Positions 1-12,229 of a DNA stretch of 64,000 bases are shown here, piece after piece (positions within the stretch are counted from its first letter, which is position 1; each line of letters starts with the position of its first letter). The notes beneath the pieces were generated by a model, which saw only the letters and a list, made by a program, of their open reading frames with translations, did no database searches and was not told where the DNA came from. The position numbers were made by a program, and so were the translations under genes. The stretch is from Lonicera japonica (lineage: Eukaryota; Streptophyta; Magnoliopsida; Dipsacales; Caprifoliaceae), in assembly GCA_021464415.1 (NCBI GenBank), contig CM038469.1, positions 6,798,501 through 6,862,500 on the forward strand. The letters are read 5' to 3'.

Positions 1-196
1 AACCCTAGCAAAATAAATTATCAATGAATCTCTGGTTTTAAACGTATAAAAGATGATTCGTTTTCGAATTGTCCTTAGTATGATCTTTTGTTTGTTTTCT
101 TGTAAAACAATTTGGCGACTTTACAAAATAAGTTTTCATTCAAAACAAAAAGAGAAAGAGAATTCCAAGGGTCGTGGAAGATTTCGGATTCTCACA
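1..196 (+). repeat. 3' end (U5) of a Tat/Ogre-type LTR
   Basis: Positions about 84-118 carry a motif (TTTTGTTTGTTTTCTTGTAA, then TTTGGCGACT) that recurs in the U5 of three better-defined LTRs here: minus strand near 51,862-51,905 and 37,931-37,975, and plus strand near 56,699-56,735. The stretch ends in TTCTCACA at 189-196, the same terminal octamer as the LTR ending at 56,854. Directly after it an unrelated pol reading begins, so this is read as a Tat-type LTR end inserted in another element. The rest of the LTR lies left of the window. Confidence 0.55.
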
Positions 197-1952
197 GCAG
201 CTTTGAACTATCCGACGTATGACAAGGAATTGTATGCATTAGTTAGAGCATTGGAAACTTGGCAACACTATCTTTGGCCTAAGGAGTTCGTGGTTCACAC
301 CGATCATGAGTCTTTGAAGCATTTGAGGAGCCAGCACAAGCTAAATAAGAGGCATACGCACTAGATGGAGTTCATTGAGACATTCCCATATGTCATTTGG
401 TACAAGCAAGGTAAAGAAAATATTGTTGCTGATGCGCTTTTGCGAAAGTAAGTGTTAATCTCTACCCTTGATGCTAAATTACTTGGTTTTGAGCATATAA
501 AGGAATTGTATCCAATTGATGTTGATTTTTGTGAGGAGTATAAAACATGTGAAGAAAATGCAGTGGAAAAGTTCTTTAGGCATGATGGTTTTTTATTTCG
601 TGAGAATAAGTTATGTATGCCTAATTGCTCTATGCGTGACTTGTTAATGAGGGAAGCCCATGGGGGAGGTTTGATGGGGCACTTCGGGATTGCTAAGACC
701 TTAGATATTTTGTAAGAACACTTCTTTTGGCCACATATGAAAAGAGACGTTGAGAGAATTTATGAAAGATGTGTCACGTGTTGGCAAGCAAAGTCCCGTG
801 TGTAATCGCATGACCTATATACACCATTACCTATTCCTAGTGAACCTTGGATAGATATTTTCATGGATTTTGTTTTTAGTTTACCTAGGTCTAAGAATTG
901 TAGAGATTCTATTTTTGTGATCGTGGATAGATTTTCTAAAATGAACCATTTTATTCCATGTCACAAAGCCGATGATACTTCGCATGTTGCTAGTTTGTTC
1001 TTTAAAGAAATTGTGAGATTGCATGATATGCTTAGGACCATTGTTTCAGATAGAGATACTAAGTTCTTAAGCTACTTTTGGAAGATCTTATGGTGTAAGT
1101 TAGGGACTAAGTTATTATTTTCTACTACTTGTCACCACAGTCTGATGGTCAAACTGAGGTTGTGATTAAAACTTTATCTACTTTGTTAAGGGTTATTGTT
1201 AAAAAAACATTAGAACATGGGAGGAATGTTTACCGCATGTTGAGTTTGCTTGTAATTGCACTGTTCATTCTGCTACTTAATTTTCACCTTTTAAAATTGT
1301 GTATGGATTTAATCCTTTGACTCCATTAGATTTATCTCCCTTACCTTATTCTCGATATACTAATCTTAATGGAAAGAAAAAGGCTGAGTTTGTTAAGCAG
1401 ATCGATAAGAAGGCAAGGCTTAACATTGAAATGAGGATGGAGCAATATGCCAAGCAGGCGAACAAAGGACGTCAGAAGCTAGTTTTTGAACCTGGAGATT
1501 GGGTATGGCTGCACATGCGGAAAGAACAATTTCTGGAGCAAAATCGTTCTAAGTTATTTCCTAGAGGAGATAGACCTTTTTAAGTTCTTGAGCGTGTCAA
1601 CGATAATGCTTATAAGCTTGATCTACCAGGAGAGTACAACGTTAGCGCTACTTTTAACGTTGCTGACTTAAGTCCGTTTGATGCCAATGATGATTTGAGG
1701 GCAAATCCTTTTCAAGATGAGGGGAATGATGGAGGCAAGGCTGTTGTGCAAAATGAAGACAATTCAAAAGCCATCCAAGTTCCAACAGGCCCAACTACAA
1801 GGTCGCAATCTAAAAAGTTAAAGGCAGAACTTAATGGATTGACTCAAGCTATTTGGGCTCAAGAAGAAGGCACAATCAAGTCCATTGGAGGGAAAAAATG
1901 TGGAGCACAAAATGGAGGGTGTATTATACTTATTCAAGCCCAATTTGAGTGA
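197..1952 (+). pseudogene. Ty3/gypsy pol remnant: RNase H to integrase C-terminus
   Basis: This is the 3' half of a retrotransposon polyprotein that copies RNA to DNA and inserts it. Visible in order: the RNase H end ([12 protein letters not shown], about 205-245; GKENIVADAL near 415-440), the integrase zinc finger (His pair near 655-685, CVTC near 770-782), and the integrase core (MDFVFSLP from 863; SDRDTKF near 1,045; DGQTE near 1,145 in another frame). The C-terminal region (GDWVWLHMRKE near 1,495; DLPGEYNVSATFNVADLSP near 1,620-1,675) ends in a basic tail containing GPTTRSQSKKL, with no chromodomain seen. It is dead: in-frame stops at 362, 449, 713, 803, 1,278 and 1,581, and frameshifts near 1,130 and 1,205. 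Reverse transcriptase is missing because the left side is cut by the LTR end at 196. The lineage is uncertain; the tail resembles CRM-like or other chromodomain-less gypsy elements. Confidence 0.85.
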
Positions 1953-1979
1953 GAAAACCATGTCTATGCGGCCCAAGAG

Positions 1980-2410
1980 TGTGAAGTCAAGCCCACACGT
2001 TTTTATTTATTATTTAGTTATTATTGTTATTATTTCTTTTAAAGACTAGTTCTTGTTTGATTAGGATTTGTTTTGAGGATTCCTTGTTGGATTGGTTTCT
2101 TGTTGCCTAAGTTTTCTTCTCCCTATTTAAAGGGGGTTCGTTGTTATATTTTAGGATCTAAGACTTTATTCATAATAATATTAAGTGACTTAATTCTCTT
2201 TGGTTCTTCACGAACTACTTGAACTTATCGGTTTGTCCGTGGCATTCATCCGACTTATCAATTGGTATTCTACATCAGATTGTGGGTCCGGGTCATTAAT
2301 TTGCTACGGTTTTCGTGTGTATCTATGTCGAGGTTGGCACAACCAATTCATTGTGTTTGCGGGCTTTGAGCGATATCACCGTAAGTCGTATCACATCTAT
2401 TGAATTTTTT
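1980..2410 (+). repeat. Probable 3' LTR of the pol remnant
   Basis: The stretch begins TGTGAAGTC shortly after the pol end and contains a TATA-like box CTATTTAAAGG at 2,123-2,133. It is the expected place for the 3' LTR of the element decayed at 197-1,952. The left end is chosen from the TG dinucleotide; the right end is a guess because no second copy lies in the window. Confidence 0.5.
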
Positions 2411-3344
2411 TCTGAGTTTGAGCCACTATCTAATAAAATATGATCGGTGGGACTATAAGGCCCATCATTAGCAGTGATAATGGCTAACTAAGACAAGGAC
2501 TAGAGACAAAATCATGATTGGCTATAATAATATGTTAAAAGGAAAAAAATTCATAGAAGATAATATATATATATATATATATGTATGTGGTAATTTTGGT
2601 CCATTAATCCATTTTGTATGTAATTGTATATTAACATGAATTTCAAGTATGGCAAACTTGTAAAATATCATAATTCCTAACTTTTCATTTAGTTGAAATT
2701 TAGTATTTAATCTCTCATTATTTGTACTATTTGACTTAATTAACATAATTTTGTGTTTCGCTAACTATCACAAACTAGTCATCGTACAACATGAGACTAT
2801 AAAATAATAACTCCTCCATTTGTGCCATACTCCCATATTAAGATTTTATTTTGTTTATCGAAACATAATTTTATACCAAAACTAAAGATAAGAAACAGCT
2901 TCTGTTTAAATTATTGACTGTGATGAAATTAATGCAATCTAAGGTTCCATTTGATAACGTGAAAAAGGAAGTTGAGTCATATAATGAGATATATTCATCC
3001 TTAATAAATTTTTGTGGAAAAATTTTGGTTCCTCAATCACCAAAGAAAAATTATTCATGGAAAATGTAACAAAGTAAGAATATATCTCCCCACATGTTTT
3101 AACTTATCACAAAAATCAAGTATTTTTATTTTTGTTTTACATGTTATCAAACGGACCCTTAAAAAATGCAAAACTTCTTAATAGTATATCTTGTAATTTT
3201 TTGCACAGGACAATGTATTAATCTTTTAATGATTTGAAGAAAAATATGGAGAGGGTCATTTGTGCAAACATAAAGTAAGCAAGGTTGCATATGTTTAGTT
3301 AAACAAGGCCAGCCCTTAAAAATACCTCTATTCTTACTAGTTTC
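2411..3344. other. Intergenic, no gene seen
   Basis: AT-rich sequence with a (TA)n run at about 2,563-2,582. I see no coding similarity or paired repeat ends. Confidence 0.6.
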
Positions 3345-3494
3345 GTTAGTTGCGGATGAGCAGAAGGTGATTAGGTAATCCGCACCAACAGAGCTAAAGG
3401 GACTGGTCTCGTCATTAAAGGTATAATTGGAAGCGTGTGGGCACGCCTTCTTGAAATGTGGGATGAAATGCTTGGCCATACTGTGTAATTGCAA
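3345..3494 (-). pseudogene. Thaumatin-like protein (PR-5 type) C-terminal fragment
   Basis: The minus strand encodes about 50 residues that read like the end of a thaumatin-like protein, a secreted defence-related family: FKKACPHASNYTFND, then a short gap, then GADYLITFC. The family pattern here is FKxxCPxAYSYAYDD followed by an acid-rich loop and a final TFCP. The conserved Cys of the CP motif and the last Cys are present, whereas the Cys usually found in the STFTC loop is replaced (SPFSS). About 200 residues of the N-terminus are absent, and the reading continues past the normal end into unrelated sequence. This is a gene fragment, not a gene. It lies next to a fragment of a different gene (3,545-3,774). 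Confidence 0.6.
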
Positions 3495-3544
3495 TCGTTA
3501 ACTAGTGTAAATTCTGTCAACGAAAGTAACCCTGAAAAAAGATT

Positions 3545-3774
3545 TCAATGAAGATGCAAGTTAGCTAGGAATATGAGTGTACGACAGAGGTCTCTAGACG
3601 GCGAAGAGCAGTGGTTGATGGAAAAGCTGGGAGCGGTTGCGCGTGGGAAAGAGGAAGAGCAGCTCGTGAGGAAGGAGAATGATGGTGGGAGGCGATGGGG
3701 ATGGATTGAAGCCATTTTTCAAACTTGAGAGAGAGAGAGAAGGGTTTGGTTAAGATGGGTTTGAGATTTTCCAT
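3545..3774 (-). pseudogene. Exon fragment with a plastid-transit-like N-terminus
   Basis: Two overlapping minus-strand frames start from good-looking ATGs. The one at 3,774 begins MENLKPIL. The one at 3,715 begins MASIHPHRLPPSFSFLTSC and runs 56 residues to TGA at 3,545; it is rich in Ser, Pro, Arg and nearly free of acidic residues, as chloroplast transit peptides are. The sequence is richer in GC than its surroundings and has a CT-rich leader upstream, so it looks like the first exon of a nuclear gene. No downstream exon is recognisable. The parent gene is unknown; the transit-peptide reading is inference from composition. Confidence 0.4.
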
Positions 3775-3775
3775 T

Positions 3776-4640
3776 GATGGATTTCTAAAGAGAGTAGGCA
3801 GAGTCTATAGAAAGTGAAATGGAGAATGACAAAAAATAAATTAGTAATTTTATATATAAAATGAATTATGTTTAATATGTCTTAATTCATATTTTTTTAA
3901 TGTGTATTTTTTGTTAATAAATAAATTAAAAAATTACAATTAAAATATTTGAAAGTTTAAAAAAAAGGTGTTTTTAAATTTATCCACATAATCCGTCTTT
4001 TGACCTTATTAAAAGTTAAACTTACGTCAATCTTAACATAAAAAATATGGTAAAATTCATGGTGAGCCACAACTTCTTCTTACTTAGGCCATCATATGGA
4101 TTCAGAACCAACACTAAATAATCCTTGAACAAAGGAATTGCATTTCCACCAATCCACGCCATTAGTAGGCAAACCTTTGTTCTATAAAATACAAATTATA
4201 GATTAATGCAAATTTTTGTTTTATGAGACTGTGTAAAGAGGATCTTGAAGCAAGTTCAGCAACGAAATATGTTTATATATATTTACAATTATTCCTTGAG
4301 TTGTTCACCAAAAAATTATTCTTTGAATTAAATTTATATATTTAAAGGTTTTACTTGCTCTTTTTAATTTGTGTGTATGTTAATTAAAAAAGTTTTAATT
4401 TTTATTCTTAAGAAATGTCGGATATTGTTATGAGGAAACTATTAGCTTAATTAAGATTTAACAGTATGTTCCCAAACTATTAATTATATTTAAGTTTTGT
4501 TTTGTAGATTTTTTTTTTGATATACTTAGTGAATGATTACATTATAGGCGTGAAACTAAGAGTCCATCTAATAAGGCAAAAAAGTATTCGAAAATATTAT
4601 CAATATTTATAAAAAGTAGGAAAAAAAATATTTATCTAAT
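3776..4640. other. Intergenic, no gene seen
   Basis: Very AT-rich DNA without coding similarity. It may be the body of the Helitron whose possible end lies at 4,644-4,672, but no 5' end is visible. Confidence 0.5.
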
Positions 4641-4643
4641 ACG

Positions 4644-4672
4644 CTTGTGCATCGCACGAGTTAAAAAACTAT
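4644..4672 (+). repeat. Helitron-like 3' terminus
   Basis: CTTGTGC-ATC-GCACGAG (4,644-4,660) forms a 7-bp stem with a 3-nt loop, including one G-T pair. It is followed eight bases later by CTAT. Plant Helitrons end in such a hairpin about 10-12 nt before CTRR, usually CTAG. The last base does not fit, so the end is degenerate or the match is chance. Confidence 0.4.
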
Positions 4673-4835
4673 TATTTAATTTAAAATTATCATAATAGTT
4701 GTTATTGGAAAACTACACTTATAAACTAATTATAATTATTGTAAACACTAATTTATGTTAATGCATATTGCATCATTTTAATTTGCCTATAATTTGAATA
4801 AACATATCTTTTTTTAGTTAATATTATATTTTTAA

Positions 4836-6001
4836 GGGATTTTTTGAGTTTGCCCCCTATTATTAATTCAAAACTCAATTCAAAACTCAACTTACCCCCT
4901 GTTTTTTTACTAATCCTTTGAGTTACCCCCCTGCGATTTGACGGAATGCTAACTCAGTCCATTTCTTAATTTCTTGGACTGAATTACCCCTCTGTTTACT
5001 ATTCATCTTCTTCTTCAAAGGTGAAATAAAAAAATGGGTTTACTATTCATCTTCTTCTTTAAAGATGAATCCAAAATAATTTTCAACAATAAACCTAATT
5101 TTGAAATCCAAAATTGTTTATATTAGTAAACCCAATTTACAAATCCAAAAATTGATTGCTATTTATCTTCTTCTTGAATGTGAAATACAAAAATGGGTTT
5201 ACTATTCATCTTCTTCTTCAAAGATGAATCTAAAACCATTTTCAACAATAAACTCATTTGTATACCCAATTTCGAAATCCAAAATTGTTTCTATTAGTAA
5301 ACCCATTTTCATACCCAATTTACAAATCCAAATACGTTTACTATTCATCTTCTTTTTCAAATATGGATTCACTATTCACCTTCTTTTTAAAATCGTTCTT
5401 AAAATTGTTTTCAAAAATGATGATGATGAACCCATTTTCCTTTCTTTTCTTTCTCCCCTATTTCCTCACTCTTTCTCATCTATGTAACATTTCTTCATCA
5501 TCTCCTTGGCGCGATTAAAAGATATGCAATGAAATTTGAGATTTGAAATTTAAGATTTAAATATTCGAATTGAAATAAGATACCCAAATCAACTAATTTT
5601 AGAGAGAGAAAGTTAAAACTAATTTTTGATATAATTACGAAATGGTTTCTTGAAGGTTTATATGAAGAATGAATGAGATGAAATTAGAGAGAGAAAGTTG
5701 TTGGGTTTGAGATAATTACAAAATGGGTTTCTTGAAGGTTGAGATGGAGAAAGAAAGATATGAAATTAGAGAAACAAAGTTGTTGGGTTTTCTGTTTAAG
5801 AAGAGAAGAAATGAAATTAGGGTTCTTGAATAATCATTGAGTGAGGAAGATGATGAACAGTAAAGACAAAATGGTCAAAGGGACAGAAAATGGGACGGAG
5901 TTAGCATTCCGTCAAATCGCAGGGGGTAACTCAAAGGATTAGTAAAACAGGGGGTAAGTTGAGTTTTGAATTAATAATAGGGGGTAAACTCAAAAAATTC
6001 T
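4836..6001. mobile_element. Non-autonomous MULE-type element with long TIRs
   Basis: An inverted repeat of about 130 bp brackets the element. The left arm reads GATTTTTTGAGTTTGCCCCC onward, through GCGATTTGACGGAATGCTAA near 4,935-4,955. The mirror copy runs from about 5,890 to 6,001. The element is flanked by a perfect 9-bp target duplication TATTTTTAA (4,827-4,835 and 6,002-6,010). Long TIRs with a 9-bp duplication are the signature of Mutator-like elements. The inside has no transposase; it holds degenerate tandem copies of a unit containing TTTACTATTCATCTTCTTCT and the open frames there are repeat translations. Confidence 0.85.
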
Positions 6002-6167
6002 TATTTTTAATAATTTGTTATTATAATTTATTAAGTTAATAATTACTCGTAGAACATGCATAACACAATGACGTGAGAGCAACTTTTGTCTTTCTTTTTT
6101 ACTTTCAGTAATTGTCATCAGGTATATCTTGTCTGATTACAAAACGCGAAAGTAACTAAATTTAATA

Positions 6168-6454
6168 CTCCTTTCGTCTTAATTAATTGTCTACTAATTT
6201 ATTTTTAGATATCTCAAAATAATTATCTATTTTTTAGATTTAGCAAATTATTGATTAGATTACTTTTTATTATTTTTAATATTATCCTTTAAGCTCTCAC
6301 CACTTTATTTATTGTGAGTCCCGTCACCATTTTTTATTAGAAAAAAGTAAAGGTCATTTATGAAAATAAACATTTTCTCTTAGCTAGAGTAATCATTATA
6401 TCTCCTTCATTTTTAATTTTTCAAAGTGTGACAATTAAATTGGGACGGATGTAG
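6168..6454. mobile_element. Stowaway-like (Tc1/mariner) MITE
   Basis: The ends CTCCTTTCGTCTTAATTAAT and the complement of ATTAAATTGGGACGGATGTAG match the familiar Stowaway terminus CTCCCTCCGTCCCAAT. It is flanked by TA on both sides (6,166-6,167 and 6,455-6,456). Two related local sequences without the insert, at 7,421-7,430 and 20,388-20,400, read straight through with a single TA and confirm the boundaries. Confidence 0.9.
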
Positions 6455-6889
6455 TATCAATAATCCACTAAAATTCTATCTCTTTTTTCTTTTTTATACA
6501 AAGCAATGATTTTAGGTAAATGATAACATGTGCCCACCATATTATAAATAGAAATAATATCACCGTACATAAGAATTTGTGCCTAATTTAATTTTTTCTA
6601 TTTATAGGTATATAACATGTGTCTTTAAGACACACGTTAACATGACTCATGATTTATATATATTTATATATAATCTACAACCACCGCATTAAAGAGTCAG
6701 GACATAACTATCACAAAGGTGGACCTATAACCGCCACAACTGTGGACACAGTACCAGGTTCGATAATACTAAAATTTCGTTTCTAAGTTGAATAAAAGTG
6801 TGTTAATTAGAATGAAGTGTAGGTCGAACTGATGGAGAGATTCATCAAGTAAAAAAGTTAGTTAAGTTGGTACGGAATTAATTAACCTA

Positions 6890-7320
6890 CTTTCAGAGTA
6901 TTTAATTTTTACGAGGGCTTTGGCTAAAGCAGAGTTGGCTATACAAATATTAACGTGTCTTTGTAATCCAAACCCAAAACAGATATATGAGAGAACTTGC
7001 AGGTTGCCATGCATATATAGGCTACTGATAAAGATTATATCATTAATCTCGAAATGCATGTTTTGATTTCTTGCAAAAATAGTATGTTAAATTAATTTAA
7101 TGATCACGTGAATCATTAGTGCAAAAGATAGAATGGAATCAATAGATCGAAATAGCCATGTGGTTTCTTAGATGGCACTGATATTTTTCTCATAATTCAT
7201 TATGTATCTTCTATATAAAGACGAGCATTCTTTTTTCATCTTTTTGAGTTTCATTGCTTTTTATGGAAATTGGATTCGGCTTGTTTACCATAAGCATTCA
7301 CGCACCTTTTAATTTTATAT
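6890..7320. repeat. Local duplicated module, copy 1
   Basis: Shares long stretches with 19,030-19,340 and 19,690-20,010, for example around CCAAACCCAAAACA and the TATA-like CTATATAAAGAC near 7,212. No coding similarity. The preceding 6,060-6,600 stretch (with the Stowaway insert) likewise matches 7,340-7,560 and 20,140-20,480. Confidence 0.7.
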
Positions 7321-7339
7321 GTATGAGAATGATTTGAGA

Positions 7340-8060
7340 CCAACTTTTGTCTTTCTCTTTACCTTCGTTATTTGTCATCACGTGTATTTTATCTGATTAC
7401 GAAATACGAAAATAACTAAATTTAATATCAAAGCAATGATTTCAGGTAAGTGATATCGTTTGCCCACCATATTATAAGTAGAAATAATACAACTTTACAT
7501 GAGAATTTGTGCCTAATTTTATCAATGTTATAATTTAATTTTTTTTTATTTATAAGTACGTAACATGTGATCTCATGCACACATTAACATGACTCATGAT
7601 TGTATATACATATAAAATCCACAACCACCACATGCATTGTGGTTTCTCATTTGATAAGCACCGATCTTTTTCTCATAATTCAGTAATAATTGAACTAAGA
7701 CTCACAATATATCTTCCAAATAAAGACGTGCATTCTTTTTTCATCATTTTGAGTCTCATTGCATTTTGTAGAAATTGGATTCGACTTGTTTGCAATCAAG
7801 GGAAAGAATTCTCTCACTTATGCAAAAGCACGCATTCATGCACTTGATATTTTGCAATATAGATTTTGATGTATTCCTCGCCTACATTAAAAATAAGCTA
7901 GGTATGCCTCACATGCTTTAATTTGCTCCCACCAAATTCCATTCTGACCATCCGTTTACCTAACCTTCACCACTTTCTTCTTGTATGCTTAACGTGCATT
8001 ACAAATATCTAACATTACATAATCAACCTACATTTATTTTGCATTTTTTAAATTTAATTA
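7340..8060. repeat. Local duplicated module, copy 2
   Basis: Second copy of the module. It lacks the Stowaway MITE (empty TA at 7,426-7,427). The part from 7,640 to 8,040 (TATCTTCCAAATAAAGACG onward, CACCACTTTCTTCTTGTATG near 7,970) aligns with 8,800-9,010 and 19,390-19,620. Function unknown; it could be duplicated promoter DNA of a lost gene family. Confidence 0.7.
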
Positions 8061-8287
8061 AATATTAATAACAAAGTAGTATTGGCTTTTGTAAATTAAT
8101 GCATGAATGATTATTGAAAATTATGTATTTTTTAAAGGCTTTAGGATCTGGTTTCTAAGCTCAAAATTTTGTACACTTTTTTAAACGATATGCTACCCTT
8201 GGGAGCAGTTTGGGCTAAACAGTATCTCCGTTCTGTAACCACAAATACAACATAAGATAAGGACTTGGGGATGGGATATGTTAGTTG

Positions 8288-8350
8288 CAGTCGGGAGATG
8301 CTAATTGCAGCTGGGAAATATGATTTGGTTGATGTTGTGAAACAATCTCT
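8288..8350. repeat. Duplicated short segment, second copy at about 9,272-9,325
   Basis: The segment containing GGGAAATATGATTTGGTTGA recurs near 9,290 with a few changes. Translated on the plus strand it gives AAGKYDLVDVVKQSL, which faintly resembles the C-terminal part of pentatricopeptide-repeat proteins. Stops follow at once and the match is too short to name a gene. Confidence 0.3.
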
Positions 8351-8789
8351 TCTATGAACCTCATCCTTTTGAAGAAAAAAATGCACAAGGAAGCGAAGAC
8401 TAAAGATGTTTGAACTTGGACACCGGATCGCAATGTTTGCTCAATCCACTCTCTTTCTGCCATACTACATCATAGGATTTTTTTCACAAAGTTATTTGTG
8501 CTAGATTTGATATGTTTTATTCCATTATGTCTAAATTCTTCCTGATAAATGTGTACTATAGTTGCATTGAAAATATTTTTTTCCAATTTTATCTAGTGGT
8601 GAATTTATGTGAACTTTGGTGCTCGCATTTGGCTTCGGAGGGAATTTAGATAAGAGAAGAATGATGTTCTGTTAAAATTCACGTCCCCGGGTCCTTTTTA
8701 TTAGCTGTACTGGTCCCCACCATTTTGTTAGGTGTAATTGTTGGTTACTTGGTTGTATCACATATTTATTAATATAGTTAAAATGATGG

Positions 8790-9050
8790 TAGCTTAGTAT
8801 AAGAAAAAGTTATTTCTCACTTACGGAAAAGGATTCCTGCAAGCACTTGAAATATTAATTTCATATACAGATTTTGACATGTACATGACCTACATTCAAA
8901 ATAAGGTATTCCTGATGCTTTGCTATTTACCAAACTCCATCCTGACCATCCATTTACCAAACTTTCACCACTTTCTTCTAGTATACCACACATGCACCAC
9001 CAAATATACATCCACCAACTTACGGTTTTTTTTTTTCCCTTTCTTTTTAT
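8790..9050. repeat. Local duplicated module, copy 3 (partial)
   Basis: Aligns with 7,800-8,040 and 19,390-19,620 (TTATTTCTCACTTA at the start, CCAAACTCCATCCTGACCAT near 8,930). Noncoding. Confidence 0.65.
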
Positions 9051-9329
9051 TTTAAATTAATTAAATATAAATATTATTGACAAAGTAGTATTGTTTTTTG
9101 TCAAAATAATTTATAAATAAATATTTAACATTATGTTTAGAGATTTTTAGCATCCATTTTACGAGTTTGAAAATTATGTACTTCTTAAAAGTTGTAATGG
9201 TATCTTCCGATTACAATCAGTATCCCTCTCTTGCAAGCAGGAGATATTAGATCTGACAAGGACAAAAATCGGAAGATGTTAGTTGTAGCTGGGAGATATG
9301 ATTTGGTTGATACTGTGAAATAGTATCTT

Positions 9330-10219
9330 CAGAGGATCGCATTCTCATAATTGACCCGTCATTTTGTACATTATACTACAAAACTCATTAATAGCGGGTA
9401 AACCACTAATGGATTGAAACATCATACACCGGTTGGTGTTTGAGTATTTTACTAGTTTCAAACAAAATAAAAATTAATCAATGCTCGTTTGTTACTTCCA
9501 TCTTCTTCATAAAATTTGTTCAGAAAAGTTGATTGATGTAACATTAGTTAGAAACCATCCCTCTCACGTGTGACTCTCGTTCGCTTGCACGTGGAGAGAA
9601 TTCAATTCGGGGTGTACTTTTGCACAAACAATTCATTATCCACTTTGTGCCCAAATATAGGGACGAAATAAATGCAAGCGGAAATATTTGAATTCGAAAC
9701 ATTAAGAAACCTGAGCTTTGATACTAAATTAAAAATGATTTCCCTCAAAAAGTTAAACTGTTAAGTAGAGGCCAATAATATATATATATATATATGATAC
9801 TATTCAACAACATTCACATGTCTATGACAAGTGTAAAATTATTAAGGGTGATTTTATTTATATCCATGATTTCTTGCAATTAATTCTCGTTATTAAGTTA
9901 ATCCACATGTGTTACGTATTAAATTAATCAGCGAGTGTGGATAGAATTACAAAAAAAATATTGATTTAATTTTTATAAATATTATTTTATTAATAGTTTA
10001 ATATTGAAATATCTACTAAATTAATAAGTATGTCCACTTTAATTAAGTAATAAAAATATTAGATTCTAAAAAGTTAAAGTAAAATTATGGTCATTAAAGG
10101 TGAAAAGCAAAAAAGTAAACAACATCATCTGTCACTTCATCTTCTAGCTCTTCATTTCCGCTCAACAATTTTTGGCATGAACTTTTTTTGACGGGCTTCA
10201 TCTTTTAGCACTGCTTAAA
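9330..10219. other. Intergenic, no gene seen
   Basis: AT-rich. The only distinct feature is a (TA)n tract at about 9,779-9,797. Confidence 0.6.
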
Positions 10220-10510
10220 TTTGTAATATTGTCATCGAAATTAAGTTTTTCCACTATTCAATTTTTTTATTATAGAGATCTTACCAAGACAACATATTAG
10301 TTTTGGATTTGTCATTAGATATTAAGTTAGTTTATGTTGGGTTTTGTAATGTAATAACCAAAATCAAGTTTTTCTACTAGGCAGTGTTCGTATTATACAA
10401 ATTTTACGAAGACAATTTATTAGTTTCGGATCCAACATTAGATATTAAGTCAGTTTATACTGAAGTTTCAATATTGTATTCGAAATTAAGTTTTTCTACC
10501 AAACTTCAAA
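10220..10510. repeat. Degenerate tandem repeat, about 125-bp unit
   Basis: Two and a part copies of a unit containing GAAATTAAGTTTTTC, a TTAGTTTTGGAT or TTAGTTTCGGAT block, and AGATATTAAGT. Noncoding; an adjacent 65-codon open frame at 10,557 shows no known similarity. Confidence 0.55.
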
Positions 10511-11089
10511 TAAGAATATAGTTTCAAGTATAAATTCATAAAGAAAACAAAATTACATGAAATACACCATTGAACGTTCAATTTTTTCTCTATTAAAGGA
10601 TTGCGATGGAAATAAAACATGTTTGACACTAATTCATAGTTTTTTCTCATCTTCCAATACTGCATTAATTCATTCTATTGTGGAATCTTCTTCGTGTTGC
10701 AAAATATTGTTCGATTCTCTCGTTGAAAAATATATTTCATTATTGTACGCTTAAACTAATATGATTTTAGGGTTTATATTTTCATCGATCAAACTATTGA
10801 TAAGTTAATCTAGTTTTTTAATACAATATTTTAAAAAACCTTAAAAGAAAATATGAAATAAATTAGTATGGATGTAAATTTTGATTAAAATTCTAAATTA
10901 AAACTAAAAAATATGTGAACTTCTTTATTTTTCAAAGAGTAATATTGTAAAATTTATACAAAAATTTCATAAATAAATATGAATTAACTGCAAGCCATTA
11001 CGAATAAAAATAAAATCACGTCAATTATTAAATCCTCTATATATCTAGGATGGCCGCCCTTGAATTGATTGTCAACTGCCTACTCATTA

Positions 11090-11574
11090 GAGCATCTCCG
11101 ATGCAACTATAAATTGGGTCAAAATAAAATGTCACATAGGATTGACGGACAATGAGTTAAAAAATGCACTCAATGCAACCATCTATAATGACTATGAAAA
11201 TAATGTGGCAAAAATAAAAATAGATATTGTGAGGATGACCCTCTACTTTTAGAGGGTCTCTTAGACAATGTCTTAATGCCACATTATCATTTTTGTCTAC
11301 ATATTTTTTTTTATCAAATATTTTAATTGTAATTTTATAATTTATTTATTAATAAAAATTACTTATTAAAAAAGTACGAATCAAGACCCGTCAAATAAGA
11401 CCCATTTTACATATAAAATTATTAATTTATTAATTTATTAATAAACATTCTCTTGGGCAATTCCATTGAAGATGGTTTTTGTAAGACTTGCCCTTTTTTA
11501 TGCTACATAAGAAAGACATACTAACATGCCTATGATTAAAAGGTATCCAGTCAAATTTAACATTGGAGATGCTC
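11090..11574. mobile_element. Tourist-like (PIF/Harbinger) MITE
   Basis: Terminal inverted repeats GAGCATCTCCGATG and CATTGGAGATGCTC are flanked by TTA on both sides (11,087-11,089 and 11,575-11,577). Such ends with a 3-bp TTA or TAA duplication are typical of Tourist MITEs. The related copy at 18,470-18,720 has a single TTA at 18,524-18,526 and no insert, which confirms the boundaries. Confidence 0.9.
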
Positions 11575-12229
11575 TTAGCACCGAAATATATACCTTCCCA
11601 TATAATGCAGAAGCAACCCTATGATAATTATATAGCTTTTTATTTGCTTAATTTAATCCATTTTTAAAAATGATTGGTTAGTTATATATATAAGCTAAAT
11701 TATTTGTCCCCAAAAATTGCTGTTGAAAGGCAAATTCCGTGGCCTGTGTAATTAACTTTTGTTGTCTTTATCTATATCTATCTATTACAATCAATACAAT
11801 TTTTGATAACTTTTATGAAAATTAATATAATTTCTTCCCTCTAAATTTTTCTTACCTTCATAGTCTTTTGGTCTTTTTTTCCCCTCTTAAAAAGAGTGAT
11901 CTATAGTGTTTCCACACTTCTTTATAGCCTTTTGGTCTTCTTTTCTCTTTATTATTATAAAATTACTCATTAATAATGATATTTATAATTTATATATAAA
12001 TCTTCTAGCTTTTATAATCTCGTCATTTTAATTTGTCCTCACTTTGGTATATCAGTCTATTTATCCATACCAAATTATATTTGTATTTTATATAATTTGG
12101 TTGTTGTCTTGTTTTTATTTGTATTTTTGTTTATCTTTATATGTTTGTAGGTGTAACACTTTTTTCTTTATATAAAGTTGATTGATGTAACAATTTTTTT
12201 TATTTGAGGATATTCCATGGGGTGCCTGT

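Noticed and set aside
5101..5518. Open frames of 128 and 86 codons in the MULE-type element
   Set aside because: They follow the internal tandem repeats and a poly-pyrimidine tract; no similarity to transposase or any known protein is visible.
8141..8463. Possible pentatricopeptide-repeat gene
   Set aside because: Only about 15 residues resemble the family, stops flank them, and the stretch belongs to a duplicated noncoding segment.
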